A stretch of DNA of 64,000 nt from Taudactylus pleione (Eukaryota > Chordata > Amphibia > Anura > Myobatrachidae): the NCBI GenBank assembly GCA_031769625.1, contig JAUIMM010000115.1, positions 15,918,501 through 15,982,500 of the forward strand. The letters run 5' to 3'. Both the position numbers and the translations under genes were made by a program. The notes beneath the pieces were generated by a model. It made no database searches, was not told the DNA's origin, and saw only the letters and a list, made by a program, of their open reading frames with translations. Positions 1-11,130 of the stretch are shown here, in pieces. Every line of letters begins with the position of its first letter. The stretch's first letter is position 1.

Positions 1-637
1 TTGCTATTTTCTGACTCTCACAGACACACATATTAAAGATGCCTGCTTTCTTTTTCAACCTTCCCACCCTTCCTACTCACTCCAACAACCTACAACTCTC
101 TCTAATGGAGACTATTGCAGCACAGCTACAGCCCACAACCCTCTCCATGCACTCTACTGTGAGAAATGGCACCCAAAATGATGAGGGTGGAGCTAGTGCC
201 AGTTTAATGACCACATGGACTTTTAGCTGAAATTTATGAAGGACCTATTGTGTGTTGCTTCAGGGGGTGTGACAATCACTGTGACAGTGTGACTAGCGAT
301 GTGGGGGCGTAATCAGTGTGGTGTGGTCTACACAGGGGGTCTGGCCTGTGCCATGGGTGTGGCTATCTCCATGCAGAGTGGAGCTAGAAACCTACCTCTC
401 AATCACTATTTAATGGAGCTATAACAAGATGTTCATATTATTTCAACTTAGTCAAAACCCTTTTTCCATTTAGGATTCTATTATATGTTTTATATTGTAG
501 TTACACGTGTATTCATATATATTTTATACTGCTGCTCATGAATGCTGCTAAGAATATGTGTGTATTAGGTGATATGTGATTCATTATTTAGTAATAAATT
601 ACCACTGTTGCAATTTATTATGAAGACATTCCTCTAT
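1..637. other. Flank with no recognised gene
   Basis: I see no recognisable coding or repeat signature here. A 63-codon frame at 39-230 on the plus strand has no domain-like pattern and is probably chance. The segment ends at the 4-bp target duplication (ctat, 638-641) of the retroviral element that follows. Confidence 0.5.
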
Positions 638-859
638 CTATTGTTGATATTAAAATGATCCTCTATATACCCCTGCCTGTACCTTCTAAAATCCTTCCTA
701 TAAACCTCTAAGGATGATGCTAATTTGCGTACGCAGTCACACAATAAATAGAGACTCCAGACTCAGAACATGTGGTTCCGAAGCACAAAGTATTATTCAA
801 GTAAAAGTACAGTCAGTTACACGCTATGATCTGTGTACAATAAGCGCAAATAAATACAA

Positions 860-1615
860 TGAGAGAGACAGAGAGAGAGACAGAGAGACAGAGAGAGACA
901 CACAGAGAGAGAGAGAGGCACACATAGAGAGAGGCACACACACAGAGAGAGGCACAGAGAGAGAGAGAGAGGCACACACAGAGAGAGAGGCACACACACA
1001 CAGAGAGAGAGGCACACACACAGAGAGAGAGGCACACACAGAGAGAGATAGAGGCACAGAGAGAGAGAGGCACAAACACAGAGAGAGAAGCACACAGAGA
1101 GAGAGAGAGAGAGGAACACACACAGAGAGAGAGGCACACACACAGAGAGAGGCACAAAGAGAGAGAGAGGCACACACAGAGAGAGAGAGGCACACACAGA
1201 GAGAGAGGCACACAGAGAGAGAGAGAGACGCACACACACAGAGAGAGAGGCACACATACATAGAGAGAGGCACACAGAGAGAGAGAGAGGCACACACACA
1301 CAGAGAGAGGCACACAGAGAGAGAGAGAGGCACACAGAGAGAGAGAGAGAGAGAGAGGCACACACACACACACAGAGAGAGGCACAGAGAGAGAGAGAGA
1401 GGCACACAGAGAGAGAGGCACACACAGAGAGAGAGAGGCACACACAGAGAGAGAGGCACACAGAAAGAGAGAGGCACACACAGAGAGAGAGAGAGAGGCA
1501 CACACACACAGAGAGAGAGGCACACAGAGAGAGAGAGAGAGGTACACACAGAGAGAGAGAGAGGCACACACACAGAGATAGAGAGACACAGAGAGAGAGA
1601 GAGAGAGAGAGACAC
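860..1615. repeat. CA/GA low-complexity tract inside the LTR
   Basis: About 750 bp consist of short blocks of (GA)n and (CA)n joined by GGCACAC, giving an irregular unit of roughly 14-24 bp. The same tract, with different block lengths, is at 7342-8115 in the other LTR. Long open frames run through it on both strands, but they encode only Arg-Glu-Thr-His or Ser-Leu-Cys-Val repetition and are artefacts of a stop-free repeat. Confidence 0.95.
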
Positions 1616-1760
1616 AACTTAGGTGCAAAAGGAATTTATACAGACCCCAAGTACAGTATACATACGCAGGCGCTTCCGGACCCGTAGATAGGCATCAGCA
1701 AGAGACCCTTAGTCATACAGCGTTCAGCATGAAGACTGAAGACCAGCATTCATGCACTCA

Positions 1761-1768
1761 TATTTATA
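1761..1768 (-). promoter_or_regulatory. TATA-like box of the LTR
   Basis: The minus strand reads TATAAATA here, and the same octamer is at 8260-8267 in the other LTR. It is the best TATA candidate seen in the LTR, and would start transcription just ahead of the CA/GA tract. This is motif reading only; no initiation data can be seen. Confidence 0.45.
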
Positions 1769-2800
1769 CCCCCCCAGAATAAACAAGACAATAGGGAAGT
1801 CTGTTGCTGATATCATTGGTTCCCAGAGGAGAAGCATATGTTACAGCACATTTAACAGGCTGGTTCAAACAGACTCTCCCTGCCTCTAACAGCTGGGGAT
1901 CTTTCTAATCACGCCCTCTATAACATCCTAACAGTTGTTCATGAAATAAAACATTTTGTTGCTTGTAGGTTCTGTGATCCATAACTTGAGAATGCACGAT
2001 GCGATCTCCACACCAATAGTACCGGAATTCTGTTGAAAGAGTACACATCAGTACAGTCCCAAACACTGCTTTCTTATCATGTACAGAACCTAAGTTATCA
2101 AATATCTTTATTTCACAGCATTTAAACTAACTGAACCAACTTAAATCATATACTTTAAAGCTTATTAAACCTTATGTGTGAATATGTAATGTGTGAGTAT
2201 TCGGGGTTTGATATAAAGACGTATTAATGTGTGTATGAAGATGGGTGCGCTTGACTCTAACATCTTAGCAGCGTGACATGCTGGGCCAGGTAGTTCTACA
2301 TGTCCTCTGCTTTCCTGTGTTCAAAGGAAAGAAAACTCTTTATTCTCCTGGTCTCTTGTGTGAAAATGCTAAATATCCCAGCTACAAGAGACACTCTAGC
2401 CTTTGAAATCATGTCATTGCAGGAAGCTTGCTAATGTATTCTAGCCAGACCACCCATAGTGGGCAAACACTATGCAGGAAGCTTATCTACACAAGCCAGT
2501 TGTCACCTGGCCACTTGCTCTAATGCAATACTGTAAAGCCATTTCTGGAATATATCCTTTATAATACGTAAAGTAATGAAATAGGCTTTTAGTGAATCGC
2601 CGTAACCTATGGTGATGGTCATAGATGCATTCGCATGATGCTAATGGTATTATCGCCACATGTACTAAAATGTGAGTTTATCTAAAATGGTGCTTCGGCG
2701 GCCATTTTGCAAAATGGTGTCTTGCGGCCAGTCGCAAGATGGTGTCGCTGCGATTCAATTTTAAACTGATCTTGTCTCAGCCAATAATCCAGCTTCAACA

Positions 2801-2812
2801 GTCCACCCTTTG
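2801..2812 (-). promoter_or_regulatory. Polypurine tract next to the 3' LTR
   Basis: On the minus strand the bases just before the LTR read CAAAGGGTGGAC, purine-rich and directly abutting TGTTGA. This is the place and composition expected of the plus-strand primer of a retrovirus. It supports the minus orientation of the element. Confidence 0.65.
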
Positions 2813-3353
2813 ATAGCTAACAACAAGCTATCACAATCTGCTCTTAAAATTTAATTTAGGCTTACATTTACATATTATTTAGTGTTATTATGGGATGGCA
2901 CAAGGTGGTTCTTACTCCATCAATAATGTGTCTCTGAGTGGGGACATTAAACTACTATTATACGCACACCGCGGATCTTGGAAGATCATGTGAAAGGTGT
3001 GGGGATGCACCAGTCTTATAACAGCAGTCTTGAAGGGGAATTGAGACTTTACATTGTCTGAGGTGTTCTTATAATTAACATTTTAATAATACATTCTATG
3101 CATGTCTAAATATAATACATTAAATGATGGTACTTCCCAGCTCAGGGTTGTAATGCAGTTCTGTGTCTACCTCGGTATTCATACTTGCCACTATCATAAT
3201 TTCATTCTTTCGTTTTACTCTATTTTTTTTTTTTATATTTTTCAGATTTCAACACAATAGGAACACACCAGACGCATCATATTTCTTTTGCCTCTGTGTT
3301 CTTATTGTGTGTGAAGATAGGGTGATGGTGTGTTTTTATGTATACCCAGCATT

Positions 3354-3629
3354 TCAACATGTGTGAGGGTCACAACTTCTGGAAGTATTCTGCCCAAATA
3401 ACATAACAATTACAATACTAAAATTGGTCAGGCACTCCCCTGATTGGCATTGCACTCCTCCTGACTCCACTCCATCAGCTCCGCCATCAGCTCTCATCTC
3501 CTTTATCAGTCCCCCATCACAGACACTGAGTATCCCCAAACTGATCATCATGACAAAAACTCTGGAAAGAAAAAGAACTAGGATGACCACAGCAGACCAC
3601 GCCATTGCTGGAAGCACTGATCTACACAT
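3354..3629 (-). pseudogene. Possible remnant of an env start
   Basis: A 91-codon frame follows the integrase remnant in element order. Near its N-terminus is a hydrophobic stretch rich in Val, Leu, Ile and Phe (about residues 9-35), compatible with a signal peptide or membrane segment. It is too short for an envelope protein and has no other recognisable motif. The env assignment rests on position and hydrophobicity only. Confidence 0.25.
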
Positions 3630-3653
3630 TTCTTTAGCTCAGATATCTCACCG

Positions 3654-4190
3654 TCACCTTTTTAATCTTTCCGGCACAAGCTCGCAATCGACAGGTCCAC
3701 GTTTATCGGCCTTGTCTCTGCCTTGTATCTCCACTGGTTGGTTAACCTCCCTATAGTGAGTGGAATGGACACACGTATCTTCCCCGGCCACCCTTTGTGG
3801 ATGTAGTATCATCAGGTACGGACCTTTCCACCGATCAGTCAAACAACCTGAGCTAAAAAAATTTGGATCATAACAAATTCCTCCAGATTTGACATCATGA
3901 CAATTTGCATTAGACATGTTAATAACACTTTCAATTTTGGTTATTCTCATTCATCTTCATGAGACCCTGCACAGTAACCTCATTATCATATTTTCACATG
4001 AGGCTGCCTGTTTGAACAGTATCTCAAAGGGGGGGCAAATAAAAGAAAAGACAGTCTGGGATAATCTCAGTGTTGTTACCAATCATCTTACACATGTTCT
4101 TGGAAACGTCACCTGTAAAATAAGTCCCCCTATAATTTTTAATAATTCTAGGGCTATAGTATCTGCATACAGGCTCCTGCAATTAAATCT
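3654..4190 (-). pseudogene. Retroviral integrase remnant
   Basis: Two minus-strand pieces resemble integrase. Near 4060-4150 the translation has a RGTYFTGDV stretch, like the segment around the second catalytic Asp of the integrase core, followed by stops. At 3654-3950 an open frame contains DRWKGPYLMILHP, like the C-terminal GPY/F module, then an HSTHYREV-type segment. The pieces are in different frames and most of the core is missing, so no active enzyme is possible. The order relative to gag fits gag-pol of the minus-strand retrovirus. Confidence 0.6.
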
Positions 4191-4381
4191 TGTTATTAAT
4201 AGCTACTGCTCTAAATAATGCCTGTGCCACTGTTTTGGATAGTATTCCGAGTAGTCGACCTCAGCCTGGCATGGCTGCCGTTTATCCTTAGCAACCTTGT
4301 GTCCTATGAGTGGGAGATAAAGCACAACAGTTTAATATCATTTAAACATGACCTAAAATACAACAATAAATCATCCACATT

Positions 4382-4594
4382 TTACATTAGAACAGATCCA
4401 TTGATAGGTTGAAAAGTTTGCAAACAGTCATATAAGGCCTGGGAGAAGATACTGGGGTTACCTATGAACCCATGGGAAACTCGTGTTCCTGTGTGGTGTT
4501 CTTCATTTTGCAGTTCGTACGTGTCCCACTTGGTGACAGTTAAAACATAATTTTGAACGTGGTGGATGAAAAGATTGTTGTGGGATTTGAGCAA
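4382..4594 (-). pseudogene. Retroviral reverse transcriptase fragment
   Basis: The 70-codon frame contains GTRVSHGFIGNPSIFSQAL, which matches the reverse-transcriptase block usually written TRLPQGFKNSPTIF. The polymerase Asp-Asp motif and the rest of the fingers and palm are absent. Upstream on the minus strand, at about 4600-4720, another frame gives a Pro/Tyr-rich stretch (repeated YPPY-like runs), probably a gag C-terminal or gag-pol linker sequence that has lost frame. Confidence 0.6.
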
Positions 4595-4780
4595 GAGAGA
4601 AAGATGGTGGGTATGGGTAAGGATAGGGAGGGTAAGGATATTGCGGGGGATATGAGTATGGGACCTGTGGTTGTGTATGATATGTGGGGTAAGGATGTGT
4701 TTGCTGTGGTGTGGGATTGGTGAGGACGTGTAATTGTTCAGGTGTAGGTGTGTGTGTGTGGGTGCAGGTGTGTCGGTTGG

Positions 4781-6199
4781 CTATGATGTTATTGTCATTC
4801 CTTCCAGAGCTTGGATACTGACAGCCATTAGTTTTTCGCTCTGGTTCTCTCTCTTCTTTGTGATATTTTTATCATGTTCTATGGCAGACTCTATGAGGTT
4901 ATCTATTGTGTGTCCACTCCAGCCAGGTTGTGAGGTCTGAACCCGAATCTTTAAATCATCTTTCAGACCGTCCATGAGTACCGTGACTATCATTCCCCTG
5001 TGGTGAGTGCTATCTTTAATATCTTCTATCCTAGTGTACTGGGTGATAGCCTGCAGAGCCCGGTCGCAATAGTCTTCTGCAGTTTCACTCTCCTTTTGTT
5101 TGATTGTGAAGATTTTGTTCCAGTTAACTACTACTGGAAAATATATACCCAATTGAGTCACAATGCGGGAAATGTTACCTTGGTTTACTTGGTCTGTTAA
5201 GGGAACGTCGCCACCCAATACACAGTCCGTGATAAATTTTGTCACGTCGGTATTGCGTGGTAGACAGGCCCTTAACACCACATGCCAATCTTTATTAGTG
5301 GGCTCATGAGAACTACCCAAATTTCTCAAAAATCTTTGACATTTGGCTAATTCCTTTTTGGGATCGGGGAAATCATTTATGATGGAATTTAGTTCTGCTC
5401 TTGTCCATGGACAATGCATTATTACTTCCCTCGTGGGCACTACACCGTTTGCATCCGCATTTCCATTCGGAACAGTTATTGTCCGAATGGGATGCAGACC
5501 GGCAGCGTTGCTACCTCTGACCTGGTTACCTGGCTGGGGGTTTAATCTGCTGCTGCTACGTATAGTATTAACAACTTCCTCTATGGGTGCAGAGTGTGTT
5601 AACACTTCCCTTGCTGTTACTGATGGAGATGACGGCACCACCCGTGATTGTGGTGATGCAGCATCTATCATCTGCACAGCATGGGAAATGGCAGACATTA
5701 CAATAGGCTCATCATCCACATCATAAACATTTTCTTTATGGTTGCTTAAGAGAGGGTACAAATTGCTTTTTTCATTTTTACGGGTATTTTTGGTAACTGT
5801 ACTTGCACCTCCATCCACATAAGGTGGGGGAGGTGAGCGTGAACTGCTGGCAATACTCTCCACAACGCTACATTGCTGCATGTGTGAGCCAATTCGCAGC
5901 TCGCCCGTATTGCAATTTAACGTCGCGGATGTATTTTCTGGCAATGCGCTCACGACGCTAGTTTGCGTTGCTTGCACATTTTTAAGCCACGCATCCCCTT
6001 CATGCTGCCACAATTTTAAACATTCACAATATTTTACCTTATTCACTCGAGAATGCATCAATCAGATGTACTCTCGGACATTGCTCAGTATCTCCTTATC
6101 AAAGCTACCAATTCTAGGAAATGGCCTAACACTCTTTCTCGTCATATTAAACCATAAATCACAATACCTGGTTGCATTGGCACCGTACTTAGTATGCAT
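4781..6199 (-). pseudogene. gag: gag of the endogenous retrovirus, one in-frame stop
   Basis: An open frame of about 425 codons runs from 6058 to 4781. It continues upstream in the same frame through a single TGA to an ATG at 6199, and the upstream 40 or so codons look like normal matrix sequence, so 6199 is the likelier true start. The middle is Ser/Pro-rich. The second half, from a PWTRAELNSIINDFPDP segment on, resembles the capsid of gammaretroviral gag, with a helical, charged C-terminal part. I see no CCHC zinc knuckle before the stop. Gag would form the virus-like core. The stop, and frame loss after 4781, make an intact product unlikely. Confidence 0.75.
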
Positions 6200-6257
6200 A
6201 ATATGTCGTGCCGACCAGAGCGGCGCTTTCAACAGCAGCAAACCTATGGAAGAAATT

Positions 6258-6345
6258 TCTAGATGCCTCCATTCACCTATGAAAGTTATTTATAGATGCT
6301 TTCACTCACCTATGAAAGTTATTTCTAGATGCTTTCACTCACCTA
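6258..6345. repeat. Short tandem repeat in the retroviral leader
   Basis: The unit ATTCACCTATGAAAGTTATT plus about 22 bp occurs two to three times in a row. It lies between the primer binding site and gag. I know of no function for it. Confidence 0.7.
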
Positions 6346-7104
6346 TTATCTCTCAGTTCACAATCACAAGTTTCCTAGTGCGGCTCAACTACAATGCTCA
6401 AATAACCCAACCTAATTATTGAACACTGCAATCACACTGAGAGACGGTCCCTACAACAAAGATGACATGTACACCTGCTGATGTGTATAGAACGGTGAGC
6501 TACTTACCGAGGTACTAGGCCGACCCCTGCACCTAGTACTTAAGGGTCATACAATACCCTTAACCTTAGGAACCGTGTTACACCCTAAAACAAGAAATAC
6601 TCACTATTACACACTCTTTTCCTGCGCAGAAAAATAAACGTTCTCCCAGACTATGGCAACACCAATCGAGATACTTACAACAATGCTAGCTATCAATAAC
6701 AAAACAAAATCTCAGCGGCTTTGTTCAACACACGTGGCAGCAGAACCGGAAGTACGTGTACACTATTGTGCGACCAGCCGCATACACAATAATGCGACTA
6801 CCACACAAATGTATAATGACTTTTTAACTGCGTATGCAAAAGTGCGTCTTTGCTGTGCGCAAGGCTGCGACTCAGCCCCGTATTCAATACTGCGGCACCC
6901 CTTTTAAACATTAGGTTCTATCAACAAAGGAAAACAAACTTTTTCCTTTCTTGTCCCTGGATTCTAGTCAGCTTCCTTTGCTCACACAAAAACGGATAGC
7001 GATTTTTCAGCACAAAGCGGTTGCAGGAAAACCCTGCATGTGGCCACTCCACCCTTTGCTGAGACATCGATAGCCGTATGTGCCGTGTGAGTAGGTAAGT
7101 GACT

Positions 7105-7122
7105 TCACTGGATGAGCCCCCA
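7105..7122 (-). promoter_or_regulatory. tRNA-Pro-type primer binding site
   Basis: The minus strand reads TGGGGGCTCATCCAGTGA two bases inside the 5' LTR. The first nine bases equal the classic proline-tRNA primer site TGGGGGCTC of gammaretroviruses; later positions carry a few changes. Its place fixes the element orientation and boundary. Confidence 0.85.
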
Positions 7123-7124
7123 TC

Positions 7125-8080
7125 TGTTGATATTAAAATGATCCTCTATATACCCCTGCCCATACCTTCTAAAATCCTTCCTATAAACCTCTAAGGATGA
7201 TGCTAATTTGCGTACGCAGTCATGCAATAAATAGAGACTCCAGACTCAGAACATGTGGTTCCGAAGCACAAAGTATTATTCAAGTAAAAGTACAGTCAGT
7301 TACACGCTATGATCTGTGTACAATAAGCGCAAATAAATACAATGAGAGAGACAGAGAGAGAGACAGAGAGACAGAGAGAGACACAGAGAGAGAGAGAGAG
7401 AGAGGCACACACAGAGAGAGAGAGGCAAACACAGAGAGAGAGAGGCACACAGAGAGAGAGAGAGGCACACAGAGAGAGAGAGAGGCACACACAGAGAGAG
7501 AGAGGCACACACAGAGAGAGAGGCACACACAGAGAGAGAGAGAGGCACACACAGAGAGAGAGAGAGGCACACACACAGAGAGAGAGGCACAGAGAGAGAG
7601 AGAGGCACACACAGAGAGAGAGGCACAGACAGAGAGAGAGAGGCACAGAGAGAGAGAGAGAGGCACACACATAGAGAGAGAGAGGCACACACACACACAG
7701 AGAGGCACACAGAGAGAGAGAGAGGCACACACACAGAGAGAGGCACACACACAGAGAGAGGGGCACACACAGAGAGAGAGAGGCACACACACAGAGAGAG
7801 AGGCACACACAGAGAGAGAGAGGCACACACACACAGAGAGAGAGGCACACACAGAGAGAGAGAGGCACACACACACAGAGAGAGGCACACACACACACAG
7901 AGAGAGAGGCACACAGAGAGAGAGAGGCACACACACAGAGAGAGAGGCACACACAGAGAGTGAGGCAAACACACACAGAGAGAGGCACACACACAGAGAG
8001 AGAGGCTCACATAGAGAGAGAGAGGCACACACACAGAGAGAGGCACACACAGAGAGAGAGAGGCACACACAGAGAGAGAG

Positions 8081-8115
<35 letters not shown>

Positions 8116-9313
8116 ATTTAGGCACAAAAGGAAGTTATACAGACCCCAAGTACAGTATACATACGCAGGCACTTCCGGACCCAGAGATAGGCATCAGCAA
8201 GAGACCCTTAGTCATACAGCGTTCAGCATGAAGACTGAAGACCAGCATTCGTGCACTCATATTTATACCCCCCCAGAATAAACAAGACAATAGGGAGGTC
8301 TGTTGCTGATATCATTGGTTCCCAGAGGAGAAGCATATGTTACAGCACATTTAACAGGCTGGTTCAAACAGACTCTCCCTGCCTCTAACAGCTGGGAATC
8401 TTTCTAATCACGCCCTCTATAACATACTAACAGTTGTTCATGAAATAAAACATTTTGTTGCTTGTAGGTTCTGTGATCCATAACTTGAGAATGCACGATG
8501 CAATCTCCACACCGATAGTACCGGAATTCTGTTGAAAGAGTACACATCAGTACGGACCCAAACACTGCTTTCTTATCATGTACAGAACCTAAGTTATCAA
8601 ATATCTTTATTTCACAGCATTTAAACTAACTGAACCAACTTAAATCATATACTTTAAAGCTTATTAAACCTTATGTGTGAATATGTAATGTGTGAGAATT
8701 CGGGGTTTGATATAAAGACGTATTAATGTGTGTATGAAGATGGGTGCGCTTGACTCTAACATCTTAGCAGCGTGACATGCTGGGCCAGATAGTTCTCCAT
8801 GTCCTCTGCTTTCCTGTGTTCAAAGGAAAGAAAACTCTTTATTCTCCTGGTCTCTTGTGTGAAAATGCAAAATATCCCAGCTACAAGAGACAGACCTAAG
8901 GTGACACTCTAGCCTTTGAAATCATATCATTGCAGGAAGCTTGCTAATGTATTCTAGCCAGACCACCCGTAGTGGGAAAACACTATGCAGGAAGCTTATC
9001 TACACAAGCCTGTTGTCACCTGGCCACTTGCTCTAATGCAATACTGTAAAGCCATTTCTGGAATATATCCTTTATAATACGTAAAGTAATGAAATAGGCT
9101 TTTAGTGAATCGCCGTAACCTATGGTGATGGTCACAGATGCATTCGCATGATGCTAATGGTATTATCGCCACATGTACTAAAATGTGAGTTTATCTAAAA
9201 TGGCGCTTCGGCGGCCATTTTGCAAAATGGCGTCTTGCGGCCAGTCGCAAGATGGTGTCGCTGCGATTCAATTTTAAACTGATCTTGTCTCAGCCAATAA
9301 TCCAGCTTCGAAA
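7125..9313 (-). repeat. 5' LTR of the endogenous retrovirus (minus orientation)
   Basis: About 2189 bp, the partner of 642-2800. It holds the TATA-like box at 8260-8267 (minus) and the CA/GA tract at 7342-8115. On the plus strand it runs from TGTTGATATT to the decayed end TTCGAAA, which is followed by ctat, the target duplication. Confidence 0.9.
7342..8115. repeat. CA/GA low-complexity tract in the second LTR
   Basis: Same composition as the tract in the first LTR, but block order and lengths differ, as expected from slippage after insertion. Frames on both strands are open but are not genes. Confidence 0.95.
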
Positions 9314-9317
9314 CTAT

Positions 9318-9543
9318 TTATTTAGAAAATGTATTAATTTTACTTAGTAATTTGGTATACCGGCGCAGTGTTTTCTCAACCTTTTTTTAGCCATTTCTCT
9401 GTTTTCTGGACTTCTAGCAATAAGTCCTTAAAGACTTGCTGCGGGGATCACCATTTCATATAGTGCCTCTATATATTGTGCAACATTGAATTTTTATTAG
9501 ATTTAGAAACCTTTATCCATTAATTTCTAGGCGCCGGGATATA
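9318..9543. other. Short flank without a recognised feature
   Basis: AT-rich sequence between the retroviral element and the next MITE. Nothing recognisable is seen on either strand. Confidence 0.4.
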
Positions 9544-10065
9544 GGACCTCATTCAGAGGCGGTCGCACAGAATCAGGGCGGCCGCTTGCATCCTGAACAG
9601 CCGTCTCCATGTTGATCATCAAACTGTGGGTTTCCACCCACAGCTTAACGACCGCCAAGGTTGATGGTCGCGATGGTGATCACCATCGCGACCATCGGGG
9701 CTTACGACCAGACCCTAGGGTAGGGTCTGGGCACTCGTAAGCCCCAGGGAGCTTTCTGCTCTGATGGAGCAGGAAGCTCCCCACTGACATCACTGATGAT
9801 GTCAGTCCGGCCGTCCACAAAATGGTAGGCGTTCGTAAAGGAATGCCTCCATTTTGGAAACCACCCCCCGGCCCGCCTACCAAACGGGGGCAGCTGTCGA
9901 TCCACATTGACAGCCGCCCCTTTGGTAACGAGCTCCGGAGCAACATAGTTTCTCTGTCGCTCCGGGGCTTGCACACACGCAGTGCGGCCGCTGCGCATGC
10001 GCAGGCCAAACCATTGAGTCGGTTACGAGCGCATCGGTGCTTGCAACCGACTCTGAATGAGGTCC
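9544..10065. mobile_element. Multi-hairpin MITE, Harbinger type
   Basis: Ends are GGACCTCATTCAGAG and CTCTGAATGAGGTCC, an inverted pair. The right flank is TTA; the left is ATA, a possible decayed 3-bp duplication. Inside is a chain of short palindromes, for example around 9665-9695 (GGTCGCGATGGTGATCACC) and 9775-9805 (TGACATCACTGATGATGTCA). The family recurs at 27803, 37936, 40665, 45376, 55966, 56517 and 57069. Open frames on both strands are by-products of GC-rich palindromes. Confidence 0.75.
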
Positions 10066-10125
10066 TTAGTGCTTAGTTGCCTGAGAATATAGCGCTGTAA
10101 CACTCCGGCATGTGCAGTATGAGAA

Positions 10126-10395
10126 GCTTGCACTTTGAATAAGGCCACTGTCTTTGTGCTTTAATTGCAAGTAATAATAAGATACTGTACTGTGAGCTGT
10201 TAGAGCATATGTCAACATTTAACTAGACTACTAGTTTCATCATGAAAACATCTCATTTTATTAAAGACTGCGCATGAGACATATTAGCAGTGACATTTGT
10301 GACTTTTACGCAGCATACCCCTCTGTGCACTGCTGCTATGGTGGTTTGCTGTACTGTACATCTGTGACTTTATAGCGGCTATGTCCACGAGTAGT
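10126..10395 (+). repeat. Local duplicated segment, copy 1
   Basis: About 270 bp starting GCTTGCACTTTGAATAAGGC are repeated at 11131-11343, and the match resumes at 14965-15025 after the hAT insertion. The two copies differ by scattered substitutions. It preserves the uninterrupted target site of the hAT at 11344. Confidence 0.8.
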
Positions 10396-10682
10396 GCGGC
10401 AGTGAAAATATAAAAATACAGTATGCAGCATACAAGGGACTTGTAAGCTGCTGAAACATTACATACTGTATTTTTTATTTCTAAATGCCGCTACGTACTA
10501 TACTCATTTACTGTACTGTACTTAATTTTTATTTTGCAGTGAAGTGTGTCAGAGTACATAGACTTTGTTTAAATTAATTATTGAATGTCAACAGTTCACT
10601 TACAGAGCAATCTAAAATTTACATTTTAAAAATATACTGTATATAATATAATATTGATAACAAAATTATTCTTCAATATCCC

Positions 10683-10754
10683 TGTCCTCAAAAGGAATCG
10701 AACCCCAGTTGAAGACCATGCTAAGCATTCAACATTCCACTAAGCCACTGGAGT
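10683..10754 (-). tRNA. tRNA-Ala-like sequence, probably a pseudogene or SINE head
   Basis: On the minus strand there is an A-box-like TGGCTTAGTGG, an anticodon-loop-like TTAGCAT (anticodon AGC, alanine) and a B-box-like GGTTCGATTCC in the right spacing. Five of seven acceptor-stem pairs can form, but the anticodon stem pairs poorly and there is no CCA-proximal discriminator context that convinces me. A decayed tRNA gene or the head of a tRNA-derived SINE fits better than a working tRNA. Confidence 0.45.
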
Positions 10755-10859
10755 CAACTACTGTAATTACTGTAGGTGTGGCACACCTACCTTTCTGATG
10801 GTCCTGATTATTCTCACTGTTATCTATAATGGGTGCAAGGTGTATAGTGCACACGAGCT

Positions 10860-11125
10860 CCTGGGTCCAGGGGGGCTCACACACCGCACACCCTGCACTT
10901 ATTTAAAATATACTTACCTCTCCTTCGGCCTGGCGCTGGCTGCAGAGCTACAGAAAACACACAGAAAATGGCTGCTGCGGCCATTTTCTGGTGATTCGCG
11001 CATGCCGGGAATGCGGCACAATGTTCCTGGAGACTTGCGCATACGCAGTAGACTCTGCACTGCCGGAGAGGAGGGGGCCTGATCAAAGCCTGCACACGGC
11101 CCCCTCCTCTCTTAAAGAGCCTCTG
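10860..11125. repeat. Unclassified GC-rich repeat
   Basis: The segment contains a 13-bp inverted pair around AAAATGGC/GCCATTTT near 10967-10990 and a GC-rich block with GCGCATGCC and GCGCATACGC. Its composition is unlike the AT-rich surroundings and similar to the MITEs nearby, but I could not define ends. Confidence 0.35.
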
Positions 11126-11130
11126 TAGGG

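Larger units (their letters stand above)
642..2800 (-). repeat. 3' LTR of the endogenous retrovirus (minus orientation)
   Basis: This copy is about 2159 bp and matches 7125-9313 almost throughout, with scattered substitutions, a small indel near 2395 and different lengths of the internal CA/GA tract. On the minus strand it starts TGTTGAAGCTGG and ends ATATCAACA. A TATA-like box lies at 1761-1768 on the minus strand, and the CA/GA tract lies downstream of it, so the tract would be in the transcribed R-U5 part. Confidence 0.9.
642..9313 (-). mobile_element. Endogenous retrovirus, gammaretrovirus-like, internally deleted
   Basis: Two long direct repeats (642-2800 and 7125-9313) flank about 4.3 kb of internal sequence. 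The LTR ends form the short inverted repeat TGTTGA/TCAACA; the right copy has decayed to TTCGAAA. The element is flanked by ctat at 638-641 and 9314-9317, a likely 4-bp target duplication. Read on the minus strand the order is LTR, tRNA-Pro-type primer site, gag, remnants of reverse transcriptase and integrase, a possible env start, a purine-rich tract and LTR. A full gag-pol-env would need roughly 7 kb, so most of pol and env is gone. The LTRs are still very similar, so insertion is not extremely old. The gammaretrovirus-like label rests on the primer site and the capsid-like part of gag; it is an inference. Confidence 0.9.

Noticed and set aside
714..1628. Long frames on both strands encoding Arg-Glu-Thr-His and Ser-Leu-Cys-Val repeats (also 7197-8231).
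   Set aside because: They lie in CA/GA simple repeat, which is free of stops in all frames. There is no domain and no codon pattern beyond the repeat.
5343..6422. Plus-strand frames at 5343-5726 and 5880-6422.
   Set aside because: They overlap gag and its leader on the minus strand, which has the capsid-like signature.
10683..10754. Functional tRNA gene.
   Set aside because: The anticodon stem does not pair well and the flanks are repeat-like; kept only as tRNA-like.
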